A stretch of DNA of 64,000 nt from Cerrena zonata. Taxonomy: Eukaryota > Basidiomycota > Agaricomycetes > Polyporales > Cerrenaceae. Shown here piece after piece: positions 1-12,088 of this stretch (the stretch's first letter is position 1; each line of letters begins with the position of its first letter). The stretch covers positions 1 to 64,000 of the forward strand of contig JASBNA010000008.1 in assembly GCA_038087015.1 (NCBI GenBank), read 5' to 3'. Under the pieces are notes generated by a model. It did not search any database. It saw nothing but the letters and a program-made list of their open reading frames with translations, and was not told where the DNA came from. The position numbers and the translations under genes are program-made.

Positions 1-152
1 TGGATTTTGGCCTATATCACAGGTTCTAACTAGCTGTATGTTATTCGATGACGTAATATATGGTAGTCTGCCATGATTTGTATACTACTCTCGCTTAATG
101 TCATAGTCAGATTCCATGTCGTACTCGTACTCGTTCTCCCAAGGCTCTGCCT

Positions 153-545
153 CTAAGTCAACTCATGGGGTTCACTGTGAGATGAATCCAATGCGGTAAA
201 GTTGACCTTTGTCATCGATCTGTATGCTCCTGGGCAGATGTCGTGATGAAATGACCGAGTGACTCTTGAGAAATAATAATGATCTTTTCGACCTGATTCC
301 AGCTCTTCGACACGTTTGATGGCCTGTGAGGAATTTGCTGGCGGTGAATATATATAAATAGTTCCTCTGCAACTCCGAGTTGTGCTCGGACATGGAAACT
401 CGCTAAGGACTCGCTCAAGCAATGAGTGAGTGAGTGGCGTATGGATACCGCTAGCTTCAAGGAGTCTGAACAAGTCAGCGAGTGTCTCTTGAGTCCGTAA
501 TATCTTCTCAATGCCCGACGAGCCACAATTACTGTTGTTTTTCAT
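153..545 (-). CDS. Hypothetical protein, single exon or part of a spliced gene
   Basis: A 130-codon open frame on the minus strand with no domain I recognise. The first half looks like a soluble helical segment (residues about 12-50). The middle becomes serine/proline/tyrosine-rich after a possible splice acceptor near position 369. The frame may therefore join two exons or run into an intron. No neighbour supports a function. It could be a chance ORF. Confidence 0.25.
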   Translation of the reverse strand: MKNNSNCGSSGIEKILRTQETLADLFRLLEASGIHTPLTHSLLERVLSEFPCPSTTRSCRGTIYIYSPPANSSQAIKRVEELESGRKDHYYFSRVTRSFHHDICPGAYRSMTKVNFTALDSSHSEPHELT

Positions 546-1600
546 CGACCCAAATCTATTCCACCTCCTTGAAAGCCAGTGATTTGCTGCTGAAACCTGT
601 TGTGCTGGTGCTCATAAGTACCCTTCGTACGCCGTAAGAATAGACATCCTATTAAGTTGATGCATTGGCACACTGTCTTGCGAGAATACTAGAATAGTGG
701 TACACCCGCTCTACGTCCGCTCTGTGTGCTACCTACAATGACCGCTTCTGGTGTGCTCGTAAAAATACGTCCGACTTAGAGAAACTGTATTCAAAGAGCG
801 GGTCACCAATTAGCGTGTGATGTGGGTACTTGTTCTATCAAGCCAAAGTTACATCTGCTTATTCCTTCTTTTTGAGGAGTTTCACGATCTCTCGATAGAA
901 TGAACTCGTGTCGAAACGCTTCTCATCTGGAGTCCGAGCAGGTGCAACACGACGGACACTGAGTCAAGTGGGTGGAAGGGATGATAAACCAATGCGAGAA
1001 TAAGTTTGCCATTAAGTCGACATATCGTCAGCATGCTGCCTTGTAAGAATCCAATGGTAGCAGCCATGTCACGTACAAGCTCTGTAATGCACAAAGTGGG
1101 GTTCTATAGCAACGAGAAGACAAGTGAACAGAGACTCAGACCAGGTGAGCGATAGATGTAAGTGTATGACCAGAAGGCGATCAGATGAAAGAGCCCTTTA
1201 CAAAGTTTCATGATCTTCAGGTAGGAAACACGCAAGTCGAAACATTTGTCGTCCGAACCCCAAGCGTCGCTGCTGCTGAGAACAGGGAACCTCTAGAAAA
1301 CATAACTGAGATTTGAGACTCAGCGCAGCTCTGTATTTGGCAGTGTGTGCCGGTTTCACACCTAGAAGAAAACAATATAGAAAGCATTGTGGAACTATTT
1401 CTATAGAAGGAAAGGTTGAATAGACTACCTTGTTGAAAGGCTTAAAAACGTCAGGATCAAGATCACTGCTATGTTCCGAGGTCCTTAGTAAATAGCTAGA
1501 GTAGAGACATGGGAGCGAATCAAGACCGATCGAATTAGTAGCAGTCTTGACATCAGCAAAGTATCATTGTCGGGATCTGAATCCTTCTGAATCACCTAGT
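546..1600. other. Intergenic or unrecognised sequence
   Basis: No open frame longer than about 70 codons and no family resemblance was found on either strand. A 70-codon minus-strand frame at 882-1094 has no recognisable motif. I see no repeat shared with the rest of the window. Confidence 0.4.
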
Positions 1601-1619
1601 ATGTTGCCCTCCGACTCTT

Positions 1620-2028
1620 CTACCACCTTCCCCTTTGCTCTTTTGCCAAGGAAATATCATCACATCCGCCAAATAACACATTATCTTTGCCTACATTGGT
1701 AGATTTCTGCTTATTTCGAATCGAAATTATGGAACGAGGTACCATGGCCGTGACGGGCCCATTCCATACGAAACGTTCAAGAGGTGGCATCATCTTCCTC
1801 ACCTCGATCCAACTCCCCGCTCTCCATAAACCAATGCCCACCGGATCCACCCACCTGGAATGCTCCCATAAAGACACGGCGAGAGCCTGAGAGATACTTT
1901 CTTCCTTAAAAGACTGGGTATAGATGGGACAATGGTCTGTCTCTACAAGAGCGGCCATGCAGTGGTTAACTGGGACTATTTCCAAGTTGCACTCTGCAGA
2001 GTGGGTTAAAAACACTGATAGATCTATA
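1620..2028 (-). CDS. Hypothetical protein exon
   Basis: A 131-codon open frame ending at 1620 on the minus strand. Just upstream, near 2029, is an AG that could be a splice acceptor, so the true exon may start earlier than the first Met (2015). The peptide is mixed hydrophobic and tryptophan-containing, without low complexity, which favours real coding sequence. I recognise no family. Upstream exons toward 2400 could not be assigned. Confidence 0.3.
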
Positions 2029-2939
2029 AGATCATGCTTATCTCAATAGAAAGACGAAACATACCGTGTTGGATGTTGCAGCTTTCTGTACCGTTGTTTA
2101 ATACCGTCGAGAATTTACCGTATCAACCAATGACCTGCTCATTTGACATGGGACGTTCGCTGGTAGCTCCAGACTTCATGTGAATTTGAAAGGGGGATCG
2201 ACCCCATTCACTCGGCGTCGTCCTCTTCCAGAAGAGGGATAAATATCTGATTATCAAATTAGTTCGTATCTCGGACTATCAGTTGATAAGTCGTTCAGTA
2301 CGGGGTCTCACCGGAGTTGCTCGGCAACAAGGATAGCACCACCTGGGATAGTCAGACTGACATCACTGAAAATGACCTACTGAGCCTCATTGAAATCAGT
2401 CTCCTTGAAGCAAAGCTCTTTGGCACCACTTTTCAATTTCCAGGAGATAAACTTGGAGGAAAACGTTAGAGATAAGATCACGGAATCATGGTCTTCGCTA
2501 ATGCATGGAGGAAGCTTTCAGTTCCCGCATGTGTTAAGTACCAGGAAGGCTTCGTACTGTGTTATGAAAGTACACGTGAACCCAAGCTTTACCTTCAAAT
2601 CCTCCGTCGATTGATCAAGGATAAGGATGTTGGGATTCTTCAGTTTCTGAGCATTGCCCAGGCAAAAGCGACGAACGGCTTGTACCAAATTAGTGAGAAA
2701 GGAAACGAGAGGGACTAGGGGACCAGTTCTCGCAAAGGGAGGGCAAGTATTGGAACGATTGACGTCCTCAAACTGCTTGACCCTGACCCCGGCATCCCCG
2801 GATAAGATAAGATAAAGATGTCAATTAATGACATCTGTCATCCGTAGCCGCCTCTTCTTAATCGCCGCTTTCGGACCGGAGCTCGCGTATTCTTTCTTCT
2901 TTCCAACTCTCGATCATTACTTTCCAATCCGGTCCCAAT

Positions 2940-3458
2940 ATGGCAAAACCTGTAGATGCTCAGTGTTTGGGCGTTGTAAGTTTATACCCTTTTTTCTATT
3001 GAAGCGTTCTCACATCTAGTTACGAAGACCGACACAGACCGACTCGCAGGAGCAAACTCCGTCGCAGCAGGAGATACTTTTGTTGGTAACGGATTCGAAG
3101 GCCTGAGTGTTGCCATGCTTGAAACGGTGCGTACTTATTTCCTTCCATTCTGACCTATCACCGACCATGTTTTCTTTAGCTTGGATCGGTCTTCGTATTC
3201 GATGGTGTCGTTACACCCTTGTCCCTGGCCGTTCCTCTCAACTTGGACGAGCATATCCCCTCGGGCTTTGAGGAACAGGTACGTCGTGCTACCTCGAATC
3301 TTTCTTTTTGTCTCACTCCTTCCAAGCTCGCAGCTGCATTCGATCCTCGAGTTCGTTCACACCGCGACTTTTTAAGGTCTGCCCGTACAATTAGCCATCG
3401 CGTTGGCCGCGTCGTGAAAAGCATTGGAACCAAGTTGGCTCGCTTTTTAAGGAGATGA
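2940..3458 (+). CDS. Small hypothetical protein with about four exons
   Basis: A spliced model reads ATG at 2940, an exon to 2975 ending before GTAAGT, a second exon ending at the Glu-Thr before GTGCGT near 3128, a third ending Glu-Glu-Gln before GTACGT near 3279, and a last exon stopping at 3458. The second intron keeps the frame. The last intron is 48 nt, so retaining it would also keep the frame. The predicted protein (about 110-130 residues) has a basic Arg-rich C-terminus and no known domain. The consistent splice phases are the main support. Confidence 0.35.
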
Positions 3459-4006
3459 TGTAAATGCCGAGTTTGTTCTTTATTCCGTCTTTCCTCTACA
3501 CCTGTTATCTTTCGATCTATCTTGCTCCCACCTTGCTAAAATTTCTTGCATTCTCCACATATTCGTTAGTGCTACTTTTTCTCTGACATAGTCTCCTGCT
3601 CTGTTGTATATACCTTTGCCTCATCCGCTATTTGTACGTGTATTGAAATCTATCCCGGAACTGGTTCGCTTGCTCTTCGTAAAGCACCTGGGCTTTACGT
3701 CAACACCCGACCTGAAAACTTTGCGTCAGGCAGTCTCGTCGAGAACTCCTCATTGAAAACTTATGTAGCTCAAGGCGTCGATATCATTGTTTTCCCTCAA
3801 TTTGCCTTGGCTGCGAACTCTCCTTTGGCTATTCATTCCATCGATAAAACCAACCTACTTGCTAGCGCCACTACAACTTACCAAGGCTCTCCGTGCTAAA
3901 GTTGAGAGTAAGATCGCTTCTGGTGTCAGTCTCACTCTTAACACCCTCTACATTAACGCCCACCAGCTAGTTGAGTTGACAGAGAGGTCGAAGCTGATGA
4001 GGACTT
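3459..4006 (+). other. Unrecognised sequence with a short open segment
   Basis: An open stretch at about 3659-3901 reads as a peptide ending in a Cys-stop, without a clear start or domain. At 3967-3994 lies a motif also found at 7335-7364 inside the Spt5-like gene and, in degenerate form, at 10612-10642. The retroposon-like insertion that follows begins right after this motif and its duplicated target site. Confidence 0.3.
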
Positions 4007-4377
4007 CAGCGTCCCATTCTCCTTCTCTCTTACCTTTCCCCGCTCTATGTATCATTCATCTCCTTACGCTTCTTACGCTTCTTGCTCCTTCCTTCCTTTC
4101 TTTTTCCCCTCCTTCCCTCTTCTCCTTTTCGTCGTTATATCATATCACACTCCGGGGAAACCCCTCGTAATCACACAACCTTAATATTCTTAATCCGCTA
4201 CGAACACGCTCGCGCTCTCAGCCCCCCTCTCCCAGAGGCCTCGCGCCCGCTCTTCATCTCCCCTCCCCCTCACTTTGTTTACGAAGTTGTTGTCCATAGT
4301 TTTATACCCGTCCAGACCGCTAGTATCTTACATAGCCTAATAGCTAAACAAGATATAAAATTGGATTCAAAAAAAAA
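4007..4377 (+). mobile_element. SINE/LINE-tail-like retroposon insertion, copy 1
   Basis: A CT-rich 371-bp segment ending in a run of A, flanked by an exact 11-bp direct repeat (GATGAGGACTT at 3996-4006 and 4378-4388). This is the signature of target-primed reverse transcription. Its last ~80 bp match the tail of the insertion at 10655-11404. They include a hairpin whose outer stem is ATCTT (4325-4329) paired with AAGAT (4350-4354). No reverse transcriptase is encoded. It is either a SINE or a 5'-truncated LINE end. The duplication and tail are directly visible; the class is inferred. Confidence 0.7.
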
Positions 4378-4582
4378 GATGAGGACTTGGAATAGTGGAT
4401 ATCAAGCAACCGAAATCATGGACTGATCGCTATAGGTGTTTCTCAAAATGTACATATGACTCTAATTTTAAACGTCATGAGCAGGGTCAGAACGGAACGA
4501 CTGTTTTCGATACGAAAGGCTGCTTTTGACCACAGGGACAGATTACTCGAAGAGGTCTCTTACTTTCTTCTAGTACTGATCT

Positions 4583-5044
4583 ATGCGCTTCTCGGAGTTC
4601 GTCATCTGCTCTGGATGTTCTATGGCTGCTAGGCTTTCTCAATGCATTGGTTCACCGTTGTATCTGGCTCTGGAATCCTTCGATGTGATGTACAGGAGTG
4701 CGGCACCAGCTCTGAAAGACCTCCTTTTGATTGAAGATCTGCCTATCATTATTGTAGCATGCGGTCAAGATCCGGAGTGTCGAGCGTGCCAGACTGATGG
4801 ATTCCTCAATACATTTAACTCACAAATCAAACTACACTCTCGACCTCCTGTATGGCAGCAAGCTCCCTCGACATATCTTCCTATCATCAGGGGGCCCGAG
4901 TCTAAACGACGAACAGGAGAAACAGCAAGGTCAATAGTTCTGCGCGTACTGCCCGAGAGCTTTGTATTTCAACACATGGCATTGTACCAGAACATTAAAC
5001 ATACCACGCGCAGTCGTGCCGTTCGCCATCTGGCCGCATTGTAA
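4583..5044 (+). CDS. Hypothetical protein
   Basis: A 153-codon uninterrupted frame with mixed composition, several cysteines and no recognised domain. A GTAAGT-like donor sits at the stop (5041), so it may continue into another exon. It lies between the copy-1 retroposon insertion and a gene-poor stretch. It may be an orphan gene or a chance ORF. Confidence 0.25.
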   Translation: MRFSEFVICSGCSMAARLSQCIGSPLYLALESFDVMYRSAAPALKDLLLIEDLPIIIVACGQDPECRACQTDGFLNTFNSQIKLHSRPPVWQQAPSTYLPIIRGPESKRRTGETARSIVLRVLPESFVFQHMALYQNIKHTTRSRAVRHLAAL

Positions 5045-6434
5045 GTTCTAAACCCCTCTTCACCTACGGGGGCTAGAGACAACATAATACCAGAGTCAGA
5101 GGGTCAGTTTTGCAGCGTCGACGATGGGTAAACTCGTACACCAAGGCAGCACATCAGTCGACGGACGTACGGAAGCGCGACAGGTTCAACTCGAATGTAC
5201 TTAGGTAGAAAGAAATATAAACTAGGAATGCACCATATGTAAAGTCCTCTCTGTTTTATGCTCCTTTCCCCCCGCTCCTCCGCTCCTCCTCCTGTTGGCA
5301 AGCTCCAAATCTCTGATATTTTCAATATCAACAATAGAGTTTGTACATTATCGATTTCTTTCTCACTTCAGGACTCGCTAAACCCCATAAATACTGGGTC
5401 ACTTGTACATCCTGCCGACTAATTTAGCATCGTCCAACGATTGTCTACAGGCGTCATGAAGCCCCTGAGAATAAGGCACCAACAACGTCAAATAAAGGTG
5501 GTTGTCTTTACGCAATGGGGATAGTCCTATTTTACATCCTTCTGAAACCACTCCAAGTTTAATTGTGACTTCGGGTAAGATCAATCTCGCTAGATCATGT
5601 AACTACCCAGGTATGAAGTGACGGAGCTCATTTTACAGCGATATTCTGTCGCTACATTACTCGAAATCGAGTTTCTTGCATCCAAGTCGCATTCGGCGGA
5701 CCGACATTTATGGTTGAGTCTACCAAAGACAGATGGGGACATGTACAGCACGAAATAATGACAAGAAATGAATAGCAACAATATGGGATTGGCGAGGTTT
5801 CGCTAAAAAAGGGAAGGTTTCGACATGAGGGATGGGTCGCCATTGTCAGCATTGGCATCAGTATGTGGTGAGATGGCAGTGAAGCGGTCCTCCTTACCTT
5901 ATGAAGTCCGTTCAATTCAAGTACAAATACCGGACACAGGGCACATCATTTTCCGTATCAGTATGTTTGGGTCTCAACTTTCTACCCGAAGTTTTCTATA
6001 TTAACATACCTTAACTTGTTGACCCCAACTTGGACTCACTGTGCGCCTTCTGATGTTCTCAGCGATTTATTGTTAATATATATGCCGCATGCTGGTTGCT
6101 TCTGTATCATAATCGTTACTGACACATCTGTTCCCACGCACTGGCCACCTCACAAACTAGTATACCTAACCTTCGGCATCTCCCGTCTACCTTTTCCCTC
6201 CATTCATCTTCCCTATCTGGTAAGTTACCCATTCGTACATTCAATTCAATACGTGAAATGGGGCAACGAATAGTAGAAATAGCAGAGAAGCATTGACCGT
6301 ATGCCCTACATACTCAACTAAGGCATACCTCGAATGGTTTCTATTGATCGAAAGCGTGGTGCCCAGACTAGTCTTAGATTATTGACCGCATTGTATTCTT
6401 TAGACTCACAGAAACATCCCCTTACCACTGGAAC
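5045..6434. other. Intergenic region with a short Repeat A fragment
   Basis: No convincing gene. Minus-strand frames of 60-90 codons at 5104-5915 overlap one another and show no motif. At about 6130-6165 about 35 bp match the 5' part of Repeat A (the cccacgcactggccacctc region), followed by pyrimidine-rich sequence as in the full repeat. This marks an old truncated copy upstream of the Spt5-like gene. Confidence 0.45.
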
Positions 6435-9422
6435 ATGTCAACAAGTAGGTCCGCTTTATACCTGTATGCCACTATAACTCATCGCTCGATAGAAAAAAAC
6501 GCCCGTCTTTCTCATGAGGTTGAGTCTATTGGTTAGTGTCGGTCCACAATTACTTGTTGCGATGTTGACACCTCTTAGATTCGTCTGGCCACGAGGAATC
6601 TGCCTCACGATTAGTCACCAAACGTCCAAAACACAATGCGCAGCGTCCTAAACGTAACCCGTTCATCTCGTTGGAGGCTGCCGAAGGTTCCGAGGATGAT
6701 GAAGACGATGAAGACGAAGTAATAGTTGAAGATCAGGACGTCATATCGCATGGTGAGTAGTATGCTCGTCACCGAACCCTGTAACGTTTCTAACGAATCT
6801 TAGCTGGCGAAGCTATGTCTTCCAATGCTGACGATGAGGAACCAGGTGATATTCCATATGGCTCTCCGATGGATTATCTGTCTACCAATGCGGAGGGATT
6901 GGCGGGTCATTATGAGAAAGTGGCCGCCTCCCAACGGAGACGGGCACGCGGTGATGACCCTTTCGACTCCAATAAAGTACCAAAGAGCGTCGTCCAGGCA
7001 ATTCTACAACCGACCACTCACGATAATGAAATATGGAAAGTACCACTTAGAACGGTAATTATCTCTAGCTAGGCATTAACTGCCTTGATAGCTGAATTGA
7101 CGTGTAGGGTCATCGTACCGAAGAGGAAGAGACTGCTCTTCTAACCAAAATGTGCCAATATCTCATAATTTGGCAGACCAGGTTCGAAAACAATCCATCT
7201 TCCAACCCTCCACCACGTATTTCGTCCATTTTCATGACTCCATCCGACCCTCGCGCGATCTTCGTAGAATGCCGAACACATGCGGACTGCGTTGGTTTCA
7301 TGAGCCGGTTCCACTTTCGGTGTGATGAAATATCGCTAGTTGAGTTGACAGAGCGGTCGAAGCTCCTCTTACCCCATGCCTTTCCGACTTCTCAACCCAG
7401 TCTGCTTGAGAACATCACGAAATGCATCGACGCTCATGTGTGGGTTAGCACACGAGGAGGTACAGACATTGCATATGTCTTAGAGAACCAAATGACGGAA
7501 GATAAGTATGAGGTGCTTAGACTTCCTGATCTACCCTCTGCTGGAACACAAGGGGGCACCAGGCGACGTTTGTTGTCGTTCGAGGATGTCAAATTACTTC
7601 TAGAGACCCGACGCCAGAAAGTAGCAGACCTTCCTGGGAATCTCTTTGTCCTTTTGAATAAGACGACAAAGAGGAGACGAGAGTTTCTAGGCGGATTGGA
7701 AAAGGTGGAAGTTCCGAAGAAATTCGCCAGGATCATCGATGCCCCCGACCCCCAAGACCTGCTCCCGTTCGTCCAAGCTCGAGAAACTTCCGCCCGATTT
7801 TTTGATTGGGTACACGAGACAGAGTCAAGGGTCAAGGACGGAGACTCCTCCCCATTTGCGTCCCTTAAAGGGACCTTCTTCAAGTCGCAGGAATTCGAAT
7901 GGCTAACTGCGGATGTTTTACTTCAGTATGCGGATCGTTTTGCGTCTGCTACGCTCGATGTTGGTGATAGAGTGGAGATCCGAGAGTCTGCTCCTACTGA
8001 ACTACGAGGTTCAAGAGGTGGCTGTATTGTCGACGCACAAAATGATACTGTACAGGTCAAGTTAGAGGATGATTTGGTTGTCATAGTTCAGCGATGTCAT
8101 GCCCGTAAAACATTCTGTTCAGGCGATCCTGTATCAGTTATCAACGGGCCTCACAAAGGACTTTGTGGACTGGTTCTTGCAGTCGAGGATCCGATCGTTC
8201 ATGTGATTTGCGGCACGATGCAAGAGTTAACATCCCATAACTATCAGTCTTCAAACGCAGTAAGTTTACCAATATTCCTATCTCCCACGTACTGATAGAC
8301 ATTCCAGTGTTCAATACCTATTTACTCTCTTCGCCTCATAAGGTCGACTAATATCACGATGACTGTTCCATTTAAACGCGTCGAACAGACGGCCATTCGA
8401 CCCTTCGAGGTAGGTCATAAGGTCATAATTGATAAAAACAGATATGGGAAGGAGATGCCAGGCGAGGTGGTAGAAGTACAGGGACAATTCTATGTGGTAC
8501 AGACTGCTCATGGTTCCATGGTAGTTGAGTTCTCCGACCTCCATCCAGAACAGCGATTAGAACCTCGATCGCGTCGACACTGGCTTGTAGGCAAGAACGT
8601 TCTCGTAATTTACGAACACACATGGAAAGGGCATAGAGGGACGGTACGAGACGTCAATATACCCAACGAACAAGCTATAGTTCAGCTTTCCGCGCAAACA
8701 ATCAACTTCTCAAATGCCAATCAAGTCATCCCTTTCCAGTGCTTGGCACTTGATCTCTCAACAACATTGTAGGTATATGTATTATGCCAACTCATACAAA
8801 TGCTGATCTCTAAGTAGACTACCTCGCCTTGCACCAGTCGTACCTACTCCTTGTATACCCGAGGTGATGCTAACTTCTGGATCAAATCGCTACGACGCGG
8901 TTGTGCGTACACCACCCCCTGAGTTTGGTGAAAATTCTATTCGCCCTAATCTTGGAGACATAGAAAGAGACTTAGCAGGAGGTACGCAGCCAATAATAAC
9001 CCTGCTTCCATATCCTGAAAAATACTACAGGGGCTTCCTGGCTACTAACCCAGCGAGCTAGACAGTATCTCCCAATGGGTACATTTCGTTTGCGAGTCCG
9101 TGCTAGCAAATCCATACAACAAGTATGGTCTGTGTCCAAACAAGGCAGTCCCTCGTCATCTGGAGAGGTCCTTATTGAACTATGTGGTAAAAAGAAAGGC
9201 ACTCAATGGGCCAAGACAACCTCCATCGACATCAATCCAATCGCTAAAAGTGATATTGGTCAGACTGTATTTGTCTTGTACCAAGCTCATCCGCGATACG
9301 ATATCGGTATTTTAAAGTCTATGACAGATTCCAAGCAGTGTTCAGTGAAGTTCCCAGGGGAAAATGGGCTAGTTGAGGACATAAGTTCCCGTTTTCTTGT
9401 TGTTTACAAACTTAATAGATGA
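6435..9422 (+). CDS. Spt5-like KOW-domain protein (divergent transcription elongation factor relative)
   Basis: Eight exons (6435-6444, 6493-6531, 6579-6752, 6804-7054, 7108-8259, 8308-8768, 8818-8981, 9031-9422) splice in phase to an 880-residue protein. The N-terminus is basic, then strongly acidic (Asp/Glu run near residues 55-75), as in Spt5. An NGN-like segment follows at about residues 150-240. KOW-like segments are visible: one with a GDPVSVINGPHKGLCG motif, and later ones containing VGHKVIID and VGKNVLVIYEHTWKGHRG. Spt5 with Spt4 binds RNA polymerase II and supports elongation. The heptad C-terminal repeats of canonical Spt5 are absent, so this is probably one of the extra Spt5-like proteins of Agaricomycetes. 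A relic of a second copy lies at 63.5 kb. Confidence 0.8.
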
Positions 9423-10654
9423 GGCTTTGGAATCCTCACTACGAGCTTTATGGCGTGCCAACAATGTTCTCCGATTTTAGTAGTACTTTCATAATATATC
9501 CCCGATTGCATGTATATATCATGACTTTGTAAAAATCACACCTATCTTCCGTGATTATGCGAGATATATATGATCTCTCTCTCTCTTGCGCGCGTAAGGT
9601 GTACCGTTTGTACATTTATTATCCCGCACATATTTGAGGTATTTTGCGCATATTTCAGGGTTTTGTCCATGTTTGCGCATATATTTCCTAAGCTGATTTG
9701 GTGTACAGCCCACCCACAATATCATGGTACGTATGGTGTACCAACTGTACAAAAATATCCGCACATAAATATGATGGTTTTTGGCGTTTTGCGCATATAT
9801 TTTGGATAAACACGCAACATGCATGCATATACGTTGAGACACATATATAATTGAATATACATCAAATATATACAGAATTGCGCGTAGAATTTCAAATGTG
9901 CATCGTTTGCGAATAGACTCGGGACCAACAAAATGCTCAGTGCGAAATTAACAGGATAATATACATATGTTGAGTACGAAAACTTGAATCGAAAGGTTTT
10001 GCGCAAGTATCAATGGGATATTGCATACACAGTATATTCGCAAGTGTTACACATTCATTTATTTAGAATACTCAAACTTATGTATCTAAAATACACGGAG
10101 AATCCAGAAAACCTTGAATGAGCGAAGTATTTGTAGCACTAAATAGAGGATCGACTAGAAACACGCAAGTGTTCTGAGTAATAACATTGCAGCAGAAAAC
10201 GGATACCAATGAAAGAAATGAGAGATGGGAGGGCATGAAAGCGGAGGTGACAGCGTAGATCTCCCTCGTTTGAATGGGTTCAAGACAACCAGTATCCCGC
10301 GTAAACAACACTGCAGTGCTCTGCTCAACCATCGAACATCTCGAGTAGAGATGGGGAGTATCTATCATGGTAATGGTGATCGACAACCGTTCTGATCACT
10401 GATCGTTACTTGCATGTATAGAAACACAGATAGATGGACGGGTATGTGGAAGCGAAAGAACAGGGAGTATAACCTAAGAAAGTGGCTGGGGGAGAGGAGG
10501 ATTTAGACAGTAAGAAAGAGATGAGAGCGAGAGCGATATTGGCTTCACCCCATGTCATTACGCATTGGGATGACGGCTTGAGTGCATTTGTTTGGAAATC
10601 AAGAAGAGGGGCTGAGTTGACAGTGGCTGAGCGTCGAAAGTTGATGGGAAAAAG
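9423..10654. other. AT-rich intergenic DNA with a ~70-bp diverged direct repeat
   Basis: No gene supported. Two related segments begin with gtgtacc plus tgtac (about 9599 and 9736). They continue with cgcacata and tttgcgcatat motifs, suggesting an old tandem or mobile fragment. Minus-strand frames at 10078-10386 and a plus-strand frame at 10482-10706 lack known domains. The latter carries a degenerate copy of the motif seen at 3967 and 7335. Confidence 0.4.
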
Positions 10655-11404
10655 TCCTACACCGCGTCTCCCCTTCCATCCCCCCCTCTCCATATCTCCC
10701 ACATGACACGTAACACTCTTTCCTTCCCCCCACCCAACTGGACGTACTCTTCCACTTTCCCTTCTTCTCCCGTGTTCTCCAATAGTTTTTTTTCTTCGCC
10801 ATCTCAGCTCTTTTCAGTTAGCAATCTTTCCCCTTTCCGTCGCCGCACCACTACCGTCCCTACTTTCTTACACTGACCCGCGCTCGCTCTCACACACCCG
10901 CTCTACACACACACAATCACCTCAATCCGTCACTGCCCGTCGTCATCGCCGCTCTCATATGTTACTCTCACACCTCGCGCACCCATCACTCATCTGTCTC
11001 AACTCCGCACCACGACCAGACACCACCCCTTCTTACTGCAATCTTCTTCTCGCACCCTGTCACAACCCCACATCTGCATAGAACACCTCCCCTAAATTAC
11101 TTTTCACTCATCTTAAATCTCTTAACTTACCCCCTCTTAATATACTCCTAGAACGCCAACGCATCACACCCTCCCCACCCCTTTTCCCTTCCCCCCGTCT
11201 CCTCACCGGGACAGAATCCGCACAACCCCACTTCCTAACCTCGCTTTAGGGTCCCAGCGTTCGCTTCTCTTTTTCTTACTCCCCTCGCCTTATGTTTACG
11301 CACCCCAGCAGTTTTCGAACCCCCACCGCGCTGGTAATGTCTTACATAGCTTCGTAGCTGAACAAGACAATAAACATTGATATAAAAATAAAATAAAATA
11401 AAAA
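10655..11404 (+). mobile_element. SINE/LINE-tail-like retroposon insertion, copy 2
   Basis: A 750-bp CT-rich insertion with an A-rich (aaaat)n tail, bounded by an exact 12-bp direct repeat (GATGGGAAAAAG at 10643-10654 and 11405-11416). The last ~80 bp match copy 1 (4007-4377). They carry the same hairpin with compensatory change: GTCTT (11339-11343) paired with AAGAC (11364-11368). A tRNA T-arm-like string (tttcgaaccccc) precedes the hairpin. The body differs in length and sequence from copy 1. No protein is encoded. Confidence 0.7.
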
Positions 11405-11416
11405 GATGGGAAAAAG

Positions 11417-12083
11417 AGGGAGGAGAAATAGGGAACGGGAGATATGCAAAATGGAGATACAAAGGCAAACAAGAAAACAAAACGTGCAGAGGGAAGAGGA
11501 CGTACTTGATAGAACCATCTCGACTGTCAAAACTGGGATAAGTCGTTGCAGATGAAGGTGGTCTTTGCCCGACCGAGATTTCCTCGTCGAGAAGTTTCTC
11601 CCTAGGCGTAAGCAAAGAAATGTGGACCTCTCGTCCATAGCTGGTGCATATTCCAAATCTAGGTATGACCACAGATTCAGAAATTCGTAACAAAACACGC
11701 TGAATCGATGATGAAACACGGCGCTACCTTGTCCAGGAGGCACGCAATCTTATTTACAACAACAGCTATGTTATAGACAACGAACGAATGGAAACTCTTC
11801 ATTGGTACTAACAATGGTAAGTTTTGAGACTACTGCATCTATATCACTTGCCGACTGGACACAGGATGCATTCTCTTCTCATTTAGGATCAACAAATCTT
11901 GATTTCTTCATGCTCATTGTCGATCTTGTGCATGAGATGGAGCTCGGGTTATGGAAAGCTGTATTATGTCATCTCATATGGCGAATTCGAATTTGGTCCG
12001 TACATATATTCGCAAATATGCGCGTACTTCAAGATGAATATACACGAACATCGGAAATATATACCGAATATTAAATTTACAAA
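11417..12083. other. Unrecognised sequence
   Basis: Frames of 90-150 codons exist on both strands (for example 11342-11743 minus and 11802-12074 plus), but none has a recognised domain and the plus-strand frame runs into the MITE. The stretch around 11990-12060 is AT-rich and resembles the 9.6-9.8 kb AT-rich DNA in style. Confidence 0.3.
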
Positions 12084-12088
12084 CGGTC

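Noticed and set aside
882..1094. Minus-strand 70-codon frame as a P450 fragment
   Set aside because: No P450 motif is present; the thought came only from a shared short string with 24.2 kb.
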